From NCBI GenBank assembly GCA_905197115.1, contig CAJJXN010000044.1, positions 1-11,735 of the forward strand: DNA of 11,735 nt. The letters are read 5' to 3'. The stretch's first letter is position 1. Each line of letters starts with the position of its first letter. The notes under the pieces were generated by a model. The model made no database searches and was not told where the DNA came from. It saw only the letters and a list, made by a program, of their open reading frames with translations. The translations under genes and the position numbers were made by a program. Below, piece after piece: positions 1 to 7,001 of this stretch. This DNA comes from an uncultured Bacillota bacterium. Lineage in GTDB: Bacteria; Bacillota_I; Bacilli_A; RFN20; CAG-631.

Positions 1-155
1 GGATGTATAAAGGGGAATGTAAAGCGACAATGGCTAACAATTTTGCCGATATCTTAACGAATTTAGAAAGAATTGGAGACCATAGTACAAATATTGCCGA
101 AAAAGTTGCAAGCGGCGCAGAATATTTTGAAAGTAAAGAAGAAAGAAGGGTTTAA
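1..155 (+). CDS. C-terminal end of a PhoU-domain protein, probably Na/Pi cotransporter family (partial)
   Basis: The open frame enters from the left edge and ends with TAA at 153-155. About 50 residues are visible. The segment reading NLERIGDHSTNIAE is the hallmark last helix of PhoU-like domains, in which acidic residues bind metal. PhoU-like domains occur alone in PhoU, a regulator of phosphate uptake, and as the cytoplasmic C-terminus of NptA-type Na/Pi cotransporters. The flavour 'FADILTNLERIGDHSTNIA' followed by a short charged tail looks more like the cotransporter, but the membrane part lies outside the window, so this choice is an inference. The ATG at position 3 is probably an internal Met. 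The gene ends 1 base before the next start codon, so the two genes are probably co-transcribed. Confidence 0.65.
   Translation, partial: MYKGECKATMANNFADILTNLERIGDHSTNIAEKVASGAEYFESKEERRV
145..150 (+). promoter_or_regulatory. Ribosome binding site that fixes the start of the cyclodeaminase gene
   Basis: AGAAGG lies 6 bases before the ATG at 157. This places the start there rather than at the in-frame ATG at 73, which sits inside the upstream gene and has no comparable site. Confidence 0.7.
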
Positions 156-156
156 T

Positions 157-759
157 ATGTTAAAAGATACCAAATTAGAAGAATACATTGAACTTGTAGA
201 TAGTCAAGAGGCGACGCCAGGGGGCGGAAGTGTAGCGGCTTTAGTAGGAGCTTTAGGAGCGGCATTAAATCGTATGCTTGCTCACTTGTCTTTATCAAAG
301 AAAAAATTCTTAGAAGCAAGTGAAAGCCAAAAAGAAATCTTTGTCACAGCTGCAAATGAAATAAAGCAATACAAAGAAGCGTTGATAGATGGGATAGATG
401 GTGATGCCTTGTCATATCAATGTGTTATGACCGCTTTCAAGTTAAAAGATGAAGTAGAAATTCAAAGAGCATTAAATACATCTGCATTTATCGCACTAGA
501 TATCCAAAAAAATGCATTTTTAGCGCTTCAAAGAGTAAAAGAATTAATTCCTTTAGGAAATAAAAATGTGATGAGTGATTTAGTGGCTGGAACTATTCTA
601 TTACAATCTTGTATTGAAATTAGTTATTTAAATGTGAAAGCCAATGCAAAGATGCTAAAAGATCTTACTCAACAACAAGAGTTTTTAAGTGAAGGTCAAA
701 ATTACATTCAAGAAGGCTTAAAATTAAAAGAACTCATCATAAATCAAGTTCATTTATAA
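157..759 (+). CDS. Cyclodeaminase / methenyltetrahydrofolate cyclohydrolase family protein (FTCD_C domain)
   Basis: This 200-residue protein matches the usual length of the stand-alone FTCD C-terminal domain family (formiminotetrahydrofolate cyclodeaminase, or FchA-type methenyl-THF cyclohydrolase). These are soluble, all-helical enzymes of one-carbon folate metabolism. The signature ATPGGGSVAALVGALGAAL is at residues 19-37, followed by a conserved Asp region near residue 82-84 (DGDALS) and the later segment NVMSDLVAG...YLNVKANAKML at 137-166, all typical of the family. No formiminotransferase domain or Ser/Gly hydroxymethyltransferase partner is visible nearby, so the exact reaction cannot be set from context. 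A longer in-frame reading from ATG 73 is open, but its first 28 residues are the upstream gene read in another frame. The gene follows the PhoU-domain gene directly and ends at a terminator shared with the convergent gene. Confidence 0.85.
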   Translation: MLKDTKLEEYIELVDSQEATPGGGSVAALVGALGAALNRMLAHLSLSKKKFLEASESQKEIFVTAANEIKQYKEALIDGIDGDALSYQCVMTAFKLKDEVEIQRALNTSAFIALDIQKNAFLALQRVKELIPLGNKNVMSDLVAGTILLQSCIEISYLNVKANAKMLKDLTQQQEFLSEGQNYIQEGLKLKELIINQVHL

Positions 760-761
760 AG

Positions 762-797
762 AAAAATGGTTAAGAATTTCTCTTGACCATTTTTTTT
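762..797. terminator. Bidirectional terminator between convergent genes
   Basis: A 14-bp stem (762-775 with 781-794, one T-G pair at 771/785) closes a 5-base loop ATTTC and is followed by a T run to 797. The left arm begins with five A, so the minus-strand transcript also ends in a U run. The stem covers the stop codon of the minus-strand gene (770-772). Confidence 0.85.
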
Positions 798-1624
798 ATT
801 TTATAAGATAAAGTTTGAAAATCTTGACGCATATGTTTTTTTTCAAATGGAATTGCGATGATAAAACTGAGAAGACTTAAATAAACAAATGCAGGAATAA
901 TCAGCCAAAGAACAGGAACATAACTTGTCGTAATTCCTTCTAAGACGATATTAGCGGTTTTAAGATAGCTAGGACATAGACCTGTAAGTAAAATTAAAAA
1001 GGGTCCAAACATATCTTCATGTTTTTGAGACACACCAAATTGCAATGAAAAGTTTGGATATTGATTGATTAATTTACATTTTACCATTATCACATCATTC
1101 ATAGCAATCAATCCTTGAACACATAAAAATAAAATAGGGAGCATCCAAATGCGATGATAATCTAATGTATGAATATTCGCCACCACCATTAATAAAGGAG
1201 CTATTCCAATGACCATATGGCATAAATAAAAACGACAAGTATCAAAATTTAAATAAGGGTAATAATCTGTTGCCGGAACTAGAATTGCAGCCGTACCACT
1301 AATGACACCCATATAAAACATGTAATCTTTTAAATATTTATTTTTGCTTAAAAAAATGAATGGAAAAATGAGCGTACTTACGGCACAAATATTTTCAAAA
1401 GTAATCTTACGTATACTTTTTGGCAACAAGGCTTTATAAGGAGCAAATGCCAATTTTAAAAAATGAAGAATAAACCCAAATAATAAAAGCGAAAAAATAA
1501 ATATTTTTTGCTTTTTTTGTTCCATTTTTTGAATAAAAATGCATCCTAAAATACCAAACAATGTATAACAAACAATGCCAAAAATATGTGTGGGTGTACC
1601 AATTGGAATTGTAAAATATTTCAT
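770..1624 (-). CDS. Polytopic membrane protein, YwaF/TMEM164-like (TIGR02206 type)
   Basis: This 284-residue protein is strongly hydrophobic, with seven or eight likely membrane segments (about 12-32, 42-62, 78-93, 100-118, 133-150, 159-176, 205-222 and 236-258) and a basic C-terminal tail. The pattern FENICAVSTLIFPFIFL (77-93), the following KDYMFYMGVISG and the FYLCHMVIG segment (132-140, with a His in the membrane) resemble the bacterial YwaF/TIGR02206 family, distant relatives of eukaryotic TMEM164. The biochemical role of the bacterial members is not known to me. I chose the ATG at 1624 because AGGTGG (1636-1631) lies 6 bases before it. An in-frame GTG at 1633 overlaps that site and is unlikely. 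The gene is monocistronic and convergent with the folate gene, divergent from the polyamine operon. Confidence 0.7.
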   Translation of the reverse strand: MKYFTIPIGTPTHIFGIVCYTLFGILGCIFIQKMEQKKQKIFIFSLLLFGFILHFLKLAFAPYKALLPKSIRKITFENICAVSTLIFPFIFLSKNKYLKDYMFYMGVISGTAAILVPATDYYPYLNFDTCRFYLCHMVIGIAPLLMVVANIHTLDYHRIWMLPILFLCVQGLIAMNDVIMVKCKLINQYPNFSLQFGVSQKHEDMFGPFLILLTGLCPSYLKTANIVLEGITTSYVPVLWLIIPAFVYLSLLSFIIAIPFEKKHMRQDFQTLSYKIKKMVKRNS

Positions 1625-1630
1625 ATTAAC

Positions 1631-1636
1631 CACCTA
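1631..1636 (-). promoter_or_regulatory. Ribosome binding site that fixes the start of the membrane protein gene
   Basis: Minus-strand AGGTGG is 6 bases from the ATG at 1624. The upstream GTG codon (1633-1631) lies within this site and would leave no room for a Shine-Dalgarno of its own. Confidence 0.65.
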
Positions 1637-1705
1637 GACTTATTATACAAGAAAATAAAAAAAGAGCAATGAAATTAAACTTGAAAAAACAAAATAAAAA
1701 AACAA

Positions 1706-1734
1706 TTGACAGTAGGGGGCAAGAAATGTATAAT
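1706..1734 (+). promoter_or_regulatory. Consensus sigma-A promoter of the regulator-pot operon
   Basis: TTGACA (1706-1711) and TATAAT (1729-1734) are both perfect consensus hexamers with an ideal 17-base spacer. The predicted start of transcription is near 1741, at the edge of the inverted repeat described next. A promoter this strong would be expected to need repression. Confidence 0.9.
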
Positions 1735-1741
1735 CTTGTCG

Positions 1742-1782
1742 TTAGTTTATTTTTACTAAACTAAAAGTTTATTTTAACAAAA
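1742..1782 (+). promoter_or_regulatory. Candidate operator: inverted repeat plus tandem direct repeat at the transcription start
   Basis: TTAGTTTA (1742-1749) and TAAACTAA (1757-1764) form a perfect 8-bp inverted repeat around 7 bases. In addition GTTTATTTTTACTAAA (1745-1760) recurs as GTTTATTTTAACAAAA (1767-1782), 14 of 16 identical, at a distance of exactly 22 bp, two helical turns. The repeats lie just downstream of the -10 box and just before the regulator's own ribosome binding site. Binding by the encoded XRE protein (autoregulation) is the natural inference but is not shown. Confidence 0.55.
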
Positions 1783-1802
1783 CAATAAAGAGGGGTGATA
1801 AA

Positions 1803-2339
1803 ATGATGAGCATTGGTGAAAAAATTAAACATTTAAGAACCATTTGTCAATTAACGCAAGAGGAATTAGCCGATCGTTGTGATTTAACAAAAGGGTTTAT
1901 TAGTCAACTTGAAAATGATTTAAACAGCCCATCAATTAGTACACTGACGGATATTTTAAATGCATTGGGTACGAATTTAAAAGAATTTTTTGCAGATGAT
2001 GAAGATGAGAAAATCGTTTTTACAAAAGAAGATTATTTCACAACTCAAAATGATAATCATTTAATTACGTGGTTAGTTCCGAATGCTCAAAAAAATGAAA
2101 TGGAGCCTATCTATATTGAAATTAATCCGCAAAGTGAATTGACGGTCGATATGCCCCATGAGGGTCAAGAATTTGGATATGTATTAGAAGGCAGCATTGT
2201 TGTGGTTTTAGCCAATAAGCAGTATGTAGTACATAAAGGGGAAACCTTTTATTACACAACAAATAGGCCTCATTATTTAAAAAATACACAAAATAAATTG
2301 GCAAAATTGATTTGGGTTTCTAGCCCACCGAATTTTTAA
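1803..2339 (+). CDS. XRE-family regulator with C-terminal cupin domain (polyamine-operon regulator, PuuR-like)
   Basis: This 178-residue protein has a helix-turn-helix at residues 7-62 (IGEKIKHLRTICQLTQEELA...GFISQLENDLNSPSISTL), the standard XRE/Cro fold, and a small cupin barrel at about 103-172 (MPHEGQEFGYVLEGSIVVVL...KGETFYYTTNRPHYLKN). This two-domain layout is that of PuuR and related regulators, in which the cupin binds a small ligand and alters DNA binding. It stands first in the operon, 13 bases before potA, so a polyamine or related signal is the likely ligand (inference). The start is one of two adjacent ATG codons (1803 or 1806), both served by AGGGGTG at 1791-1797. A consensus promoter and repeat-rich operator candidate lie just upstream, which suggests autoregulation of the whole operon. 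Confidence 0.88.
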   Translation: MMSIGEKIKHLRTICQLTQEELADRCDLTKGFISQLENDLNSPSISTLTDILNALGTNLKEFFADDEDEKIVFTKEDYFTTQNDNHLITWLVPNAQKNEMEPIYIEINPQSELTVDMPHEGQEFGYVLEGSIVVVLANKQYVVHKGETFYYTTNRPHYLKNTQNKLAKLIWVSSPPNF

Positions 2340-2352
2340 AGGAGAAAATAAA

Positions 2353-3846
2353 ATGGCAAAAGAAAAAATTATTGAATTAATTAATGTCTCAAAAAAGTAT
2401 GATGATACGTTGGTTGTTGAAGATTTTAATCTATATATTAATAAAGGGGAATTTGTTACTTTTTTAGGACCTTCTGGATGTGGGAAAACAACTACATTAC
2501 GAATGATTGCTGGTTTTGAATTACCAACGAGTGGACAAATATTATTAAACAATCAAGACATTACACAAATTCCACCACATAAAAGACCTGTTAATACAGT
2601 ATTTCAACGTTATGCACTATTTCCTCATTTAGATGTGTATGACAATATTGCTTTTGGATTGAAACTAAAACGTGTACCAAATGAAAAAAAACCTGGCAAA
2701 ATGCGCAAGTTGACTTCTGAAGAAATTGATAAAAAGGTTACGGCTGCACTTAAAATTGTGGACTTAGAAGAGTTTGAAGATCGTGATATTGCGACTTTAT
2801 CTGGAGGTCAACAACAACGTGTAGCGATTGCCAGAGCGATTGTAAACGAGCCTGAAATTTTATTGCTTGATGAACCTTTAGGCGCACTTGATTTAAAAAT
2901 GCGAAAAGATATGCAACTTGAATTAAAAGAAATGCATAAAAAATTGGGGATTACTTTTATTTACGTAACACATGATCAAGAAGAAGCATTAACGATGTCT
3001 GACACAATTGTAGTGATGAATGATGGTGTTATTCAACAAATTGGTCGACCAACCGATATTTATAATGAACCAGCTAATGCCTTTGTAGCCGATTTTATTG
3101 GAGAAAGTAATATTTACTCTGGAACAATTATTTCTTCTTCTGTGGTTCGTTTTTTAAATCATAATTTTGAATGTGTGGATAAATTTGAAAAAAATGAAAA
3201 AGTGGATGTGGTTGTTCGCCCAGAAGATGTTCAATTAGTAAAAAAAGATCAAGGCATGGTGAATGGAACTTTAATTAGTAAGATATTTAAAGGAATTCAT
3301 TATGAATATATTATGATGATTGGACGAAGTGAAGTTGTCATTCAAGATACAAGAGATTTTGCGATTAATCAAGTAATGGGAATCATAATTGAACCAGATT
3401 TAATTCATATCATGCATAAAGAATTTACAAGTAATATATATGATGGCTATATCACAAAAAACAATACAGTAGTTTTTGCTGAAGGTGAATTTGAATGTGA
3501 TATTACGCAACTAATCCCTAACTCACATATCGATGAAGAAGGGTACTTGGTAGATGAAAAAGGAGTACAACATGATTTAACAGATCGTGATGTAAAAGTT
3601 GAAGTTGGATTAAAAGATATTGAAATCATTGATAACGAAGATGATGGAGTAGTGAGTGGAGAAATTATTTCAATTCTTTATAAGGGAGACCATTACCAAA
3701 TTATTATTCGTACGCAAGAAGAAGATGATTTTGTTGTAGATACTGAATATACTTGGAATGAATTTGACCGTGTCAGTGTAAAAATTCCAAAAGACAAAAT
3801 TAAATTAACACTTAAACCTGAGGGTACAAATCATGAAAAAAATTAG
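2353..3846 (+). CDS. potA: Spermidine/putrescine ABC importer, ATP-binding protein PotA (with duplicated C-terminal unit)
   Basis: This is the ATPase subunit of the polyamine importer, on the cytoplasmic face. Visible motifs are Walker A GPSGCGKT (39-46), Q-loop Gln 85, signature LSGGQQQR (149-156), Walker B ILLLDE (169-174) and H-loop His 207. The helical subdomain carries a short extra loop (about 108-121, NEKKPGKMRKL) before EEIDKKV. At 497 residues it is well above the usual 350-385 for PotA. The excess lies at the C-terminus, where the regulatory unit appears twice: residues 253-357 and 361-488 both start NIY-G, contain a -FEC- strand and share a KG-HY motif in a TOBE-like segment. AAAGGAG (2338-2344) precedes the ATG. 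The stop is TAG, and the last 14 bases overlap potB, suggesting coupled translation. Confidence 0.93.
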   Translation: MAKEKIIELINVSKKYDDTLVVEDFNLYINKGEFVTFLGPSGCGKTTTLRMIAGFELPTSGQILLNNQDITQIPPHKRPVNTVFQRYALFPHLDVYDNIAFGLKLKRVPNEKKPGKMRKLTSEEIDKKVTAALKIVDLEEFEDRDIATLSGGQQQRVAIARAIVNEPEILLLDEPLGALDLKMRKDMQLELKEMHKKLGITFIYVTHDQEEALTMSDTIVVMNDGVIQQIGRPTDIYNEPANAFVADFIGESNIYSGTIISSSVVRFLNHNFECVDKFEKNEKVDVVVRPEDVQLVKKDQGMVNGTLISKIFKGIHYEYIMMIGRSEVVIQDTRDFAINQVMGIIIEPDLIHIMHKEFTSNIYDGYITKNNTVVFAEGEFECDITQLIPNSHIDEEGYLVDEKGVQHDLTDRDVKVEVGLKDIEIIDNEDDGVVSGEIISILYKGDHYQIIIRTQEEDDFVVDTEYTWNEFDRVSVKIPKDKIKLTLKPEGTNHEKN

Positions 3847-4630
3847 ATTTAGTCGGAAACAATTAGCAATCCCTTATGCTTTATTTTTAATTTTATTTGT
3901 AGTGTTTCCTTTATTATTAATTGTCTATTATGCTTTTACAACTCCTCAAGGAGCCTTTAGCTTTGCTAATTTTGGTAAGTTCTTTACAGATGGAACAAAA
4001 ATTAATACATTAATAATTAGTATCGTAATTGGGGCTTTAAATACACTATTATGTTTATTAATTGGTTATCCAATTGCTTATATCTTGGCAAATAAAAAAT
4101 ATAATTCCAATAAAGTGATTGTAATGTTATTTGTTATGCCAATGTGGATTAACTTTGTATTAAGAACGGCAGCAACCAGAGATTTATTATCGGCTATCGG
4201 TATTAAAGGTGGAAATATGCCTTATGTAGCGGTAATGATTGGGATGGTATATAATTATTTACCTTTTGTGATTTTACCTTTATACACAACGATGCTTAAA
4301 ATGGATAAAAGTGTCATTGAAGCTTCTTCCGATTTAGGGGCAAAACCTTATCAAACTTTCATAAAAACAATTATCCCAATGTCGATGCCAGGAATCGTGA
4401 GTGCAGCAACAATGGTGTTTATGCCTACGATGTCATCCTTTGTAATTAGTGACATTTTAGGAGAAAGAAAAATTCAATTATTAGGAAATTTAATTGATTT
4501 GAATTTTAATCATAGCATGTGGAACAATGGAAGTACAATTGCTTTAATTATGTTATTGATTATTGGAGTAAGTATGTTACTTACACGTAATGTGAAAAAA
4601 GAAGAACATACTAGAGGTGGCTTATGGTAA
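3833..4630 (+). CDS. potB: Spermidine/putrescine ABC importer, permease PotB
   Basis: This 265-residue inner-membrane permease pairs with PotC. It has about six hydrophobic segments, starting with residues 12-33. The cytoplasmic EAA loop, the docking site for the ATPase, reads EASSDLGAKPYQTFIKTIIP (163-182) with the conserved Gly at 169. The order potA-potB-potC-potD is the classical one. GAGGG (3820-3824), inside the end of potA, serves as ribosome binding site, and the start overlaps potA by 14 bases. The end overlaps potC by 7 bases. Length and motifs are normal for the family. Ile codons are almost all ATT or ATC (I count 2 ATA), in contrast with the accessory genes further on. Confidence 0.93.
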   Translation: MKKIRFSRKQLAIPYALFLILFVVFPLLLIVYYAFTTPQGAFSFANFGKFFTDGTKINTLIISIVIGALNTLLCLLIGYPIAYILANKKYNSNKVIVMLFVMPMWINFVLRTAATRDLLSAIGIKGGNMPYVAVMIGMVYNYLPFVILPLYTTMLKMDKSVIEASSDLGAKPYQTFIKTIIPMSMPGIVSAATMVFMPTMSSFVISDILGERKIQLLGNLIDLNFNHSMWNNGSTIALIMLLIIGVSMLLTRNVKKEEHTRGGLW

Positions 4631-5445
4631 AGAAAATTGCGGCAAAAACGTATGTTTGGGTTATGTTGTTTATAATGTATGCGCCAATTTTATTATTAGT
4701 TATTTATAGTTTTCAAAACACGCAATACATCAATTTAAATCATTTTTCAAGATTAAGCGGTTCTTTATATGTGAAACTTTTTGAAAATGAAGAAATTATG
4801 GAAGCCGTTTGGAATACGATTTTAATTGCGATTAGTAGTGCTATTGTTTCCACTATTTTAGGTACATTAGGTGCTATTGGCATTTTTTATAGTCGTAAGA
4901 AAATGAAAAAAACGATGAGTGTATTAAATCAAATACCTGTCTTAAATGCAGAAATTGTTACAGCTTTATCTTTAACGATTTTATTTACAGTTTTTAAGAG
5001 TTTATTTGGATTGAATTTTGGATTTTTTACTTTGCTTGTGGGTCATGTAGTTTTAACCATTCCTTTTGTGGTGTTAAGTGTTATTCCTAAATTGCAACAA
5101 ATGGATTCTAATATTTATGAAGCAGCACTTGATTTAGGGGCAACTCCAAATTATGCTTTATGGAAAGTCATTTTACCGGAAATTTTACCTGGAATTTTTT
5201 CTGGCTTTCTACTTTCAATCACTTTATCTTTAGATGATTATATTATTACTGCTTTTACGAAAAGTGATAGTTTCACAACTTTAAGTACGTATGTTTATGG
5301 TGTAACGGCAAAAGGACCACTTCCTTCAGAATTAAGAGCTTTGACAACTTTAATTTTTGTCGGTATATTAATTGGTTTATTAATTTATAACTTTGTCGTT
5401 TCTAAAAAAATGAAAACAAAAAGTAAAAGGAGGGTAAGAGTATAA
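4624..5445 (+). CDS. potC: Spermidine/putrescine ABC importer, permease PotC
   Basis: This is the 273-residue second permease of the polyamine importer. Hydrophobic segments include 12-30, 64-89, 105-128, 135-155, 188-210 and 240-262. The EAA loop EAALDLGATPNYALWKVILP (166-185) is canonical, and the segment SLDDYIITAF (202-211) is typical of PotC-type subunits. The start codon lies within the last codons of potB, with AGAGG at 4613-4617 as ribosome binding site. The stop TAA shares its last base with the ATG of potD (TAATG), so the four genes look translationally coupled. Confidence 0.93.
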   Translation: MVKKIAAKTYVWVMLFIMYAPILLLVIYSFQNTQYINLNHFSRLSGSLYVKLFENEEIMEAVWNTILIAISSAIVSTILGTLGAIGIFYSRKKMKKTMSVLNQIPVLNAEIVTALSLTILFTVFKSLFGLNFGFFTLLVGHVVLTIPFVVLSVIPKLQQMDSNIYEAALDLGATPNYALWKVILPEILPGIFSGFLLSITLSLDDYIITAFTKSDSFTTLSTYVYGVTAKGPLPSELRALTTLIFVGILIGLLIYNFVVSKKMKTKSKRRVRV

Positions 5446-6938
5446 TGAAAAAAACATTATTATCTATTCTTTTTATAGCTACTTTAGGTGTTTCTATCAG
5501 TGGTTGTTCTACAACTAAAAAAGAATCTTTTGAACCAAATGTTTTAAAAATTTATAATTGGCAAGATTATATTTTTGAAGGCGATGATGAAAATGATTCA
5601 GTTATTGACCAATTCATTCAATATTATAAAGAAAAGTATGACAAAAAAATTGAAGTCGAGTATTATACTTTTGAAACAAATGAGACGATGTTAAATGTTT
5701 TAAAAACAGGAAAGTCACATTATGATTTGATTTGTCCATCTGATTATACGATTCAAAAAATGATTAAAGAAGGAATGGTAGAAAAAATTGATTTAAGTAA
5801 GGTTCCTAATTACTCGAATTATGTTTCTCCTTATATTCGTAATTTATTTGAAAAAAGTAAAACAACAAACGAATTAAATGAAGATGTGAGTTGGTCCCAA
5901 TATTCCGTTCCTTACTTTTGGGGAACAATGGGTTTTATGTATGACCCTTTAAAAGTGCACAATGAGGAAGATTTAAAATCATGGGATGTTGTTTGGAATA
6001 AAAATTATAAAGGGTTAAGTACTTTAAAGGATAGTGTTCGAGATACATATTGTGCAGCGGTATTTTATGCTTACAAAGAAGAATTACATGCAATCAAAAA
6101 TCAACACGATAATCATGAAATTAGTGATGAGGAGTACACGGCTAAAATTACTGAAATTATGAATCGTAAAGATAAAAAAACGATACAATTAGCTGAAAAG
6201 GCATTAAAAGAAGCAAAAGAAAATATTTATGGCTTTGAAGTTGATAGCGGAAAAAGTGATATTGTTACCGGAAAAATTGCGATTAATTTTTGTTGGAGTG
6301 GGGATGCAGTTTATTCTATGGATTGCGCGGAAGAAGAAAGTGACACTTATTTAAATTATGTAGTTCCAGACGAAGGAAGCAATATTTGGTTTGATGGCTG
6401 GGTTATGAGTAAAAATGCGAATAAAGACCTAGCTCATGAATTTTTAAATTTTATTTGTGATCCAAAAATTGCAAGTCAAAATATGAATGAAGTAGGTTAT
6501 ACGAGTGCAATCGCAGGAGATGCCGTTTTTGAAATGATTCAAGAATGGTATCAACCAGAAGATCAAACGATTGAAGAAATGGAAAGCAATGAAGAATTAT
6601 ACAAAGTTGACTTATCTTGGTTTTTTGGTGAAAGTTATGATGCTCAATCTCACTTTGTTTATAGTGAAGAAATCAATCGTCAATTAAGCGCTCAATATCC
6701 TGATTATGAAACAGTTATTCGCTGTGCTATTATGGAAGATTTTGGCGAGCAAAACGAAGATATTTTAGAAATGTGGGCTCGTGCTAGAAGTAATAGTGTA
6801 CCTCTTTGGGCTTGGATTTTAATTGCTGCTGCTGTTATCTTTGTAACTTCAAAAATTACAATTGATGCAGTAAATAAACATGCACGTAATAAAAGAATTC
6901 AACAAAAGAAACAATTATTAAATCAAAAGAATGGTTAA
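5445..6938 (+). CDS. potD: Spermidine/putrescine-binding lipoprotein PotD with extra C-terminal membrane helix
   Basis: This is the extracellular solute receptor of the importer. A lipoprotein signal (MKKTLLSILFIATLGVSISG) ends in lipobox ISGC with Cys 21. Family landmarks follow in order: KIYNWQDYI (35-43), DLICPSDYTI (94-103), SVPYFWGTMGF (154-164), CWSGDAVY (283-290) and NIWFDGWVM (313-321). The Trp and Asp residues in these lie where E. coli PotD binds polyamine. At 497 residues it exceeds the usual ~350. The extra parts are a charged helical insert at about 208-262, an insert near 388-430 and a C-terminal hydrophobic helix (452-472) followed by a basic tail (KHARNKRIQQKKQ), which predicts a second, membrane-spanning anchor with the tail inside. 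AAAGGAGGG (5427-5435) is a near-ideal ribosome binding site. A terminator follows directly. Confidence 0.92.
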   Translation: MKKTLLSILFIATLGVSISGCSTTKKESFEPNVLKIYNWQDYIFEGDDENDSVIDQFIQYYKEKYDKKIEVEYYTFETNETMLNVLKTGKSHYDLICPSDYTIQKMIKEGMVEKIDLSKVPNYSNYVSPYIRNLFEKSKTTNELNEDVSWSQYSVPYFWGTMGFMYDPLKVHNEEDLKSWDVVWNKNYKGLSTLKDSVRDTYCAAVFYAYKEELHAIKNQHDNHEISDEEYTAKITEIMNRKDKKTIQLAEKALKEAKENIYGFEVDSGKSDIVTGKIAINFCWSGDAVYSMDCAEEESDTYLNYVVPDEGSNIWFDGWVMSKNANKDLAHEFLNFICDPKIASQNMNEVGYTSAIAGDAVFEMIQEWYQPEDQTIEEMESNEELYKVDLSWFFGESYDAQSHFVYSEEINRQLSAQYPDYETVIRCAIMEDFGEQNEDILEMWARARSNSVPLWAWILIAAAVIFVTSKITIDAVNKHARNKRIQQKKQLLNQKNG

Positions 6939-6953
6939 TCCATTCTTTTTTTT
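6925..6953 (+). terminator. Intrinsic terminator of the pot operon
   Basis: AAAAGAATGG (6925-6934) pairs perfectly with CCATTCTTTT (6940-6949) around the loop TTAAT, and T runs on to 6953. The stem begins within the last codons of potD and the loop includes its stop. Confidence 0.88.
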
Positions 6954-6962
6954 ATAAAAATA

Positions 6963-6971
6963 TGGTATAAT
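6963..6971 (+). promoter_or_regulatory. Extended -10 promoter of ssrA
   Basis: TGGTATAAT (6963-6971) is a TGn-extended consensus -10 box. The -35 position falls in the T run of the potD terminator and has no good hexamer, so the TGn element probably compensates. Transcription would start near 6978, about 24 bases before the mature tmRNA 5' end, leaving a short leader for RNase P to remove. Confidence 0.7.
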
Positions 6972-7001
6972 AATTATGCTTTATAGCACAAAATTGTATA
7001 T

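Noticed and set aside
1642..1650. Minus-strand TATAAT (1647-1642) as promoter of the membrane protein gene
   Set aside because: Transcription would start at about 1635, inside the ribosome binding site, leaving almost no leader, and there is no good -35 box. It may still be real but cannot be supported.
2122..3629. Minus-strand open frames inside the regulator and potA genes
   Set aside because: They lie opposite strongly supported coding regions, lack ribosome binding sites and have no recognisable protein features; they are shadows.
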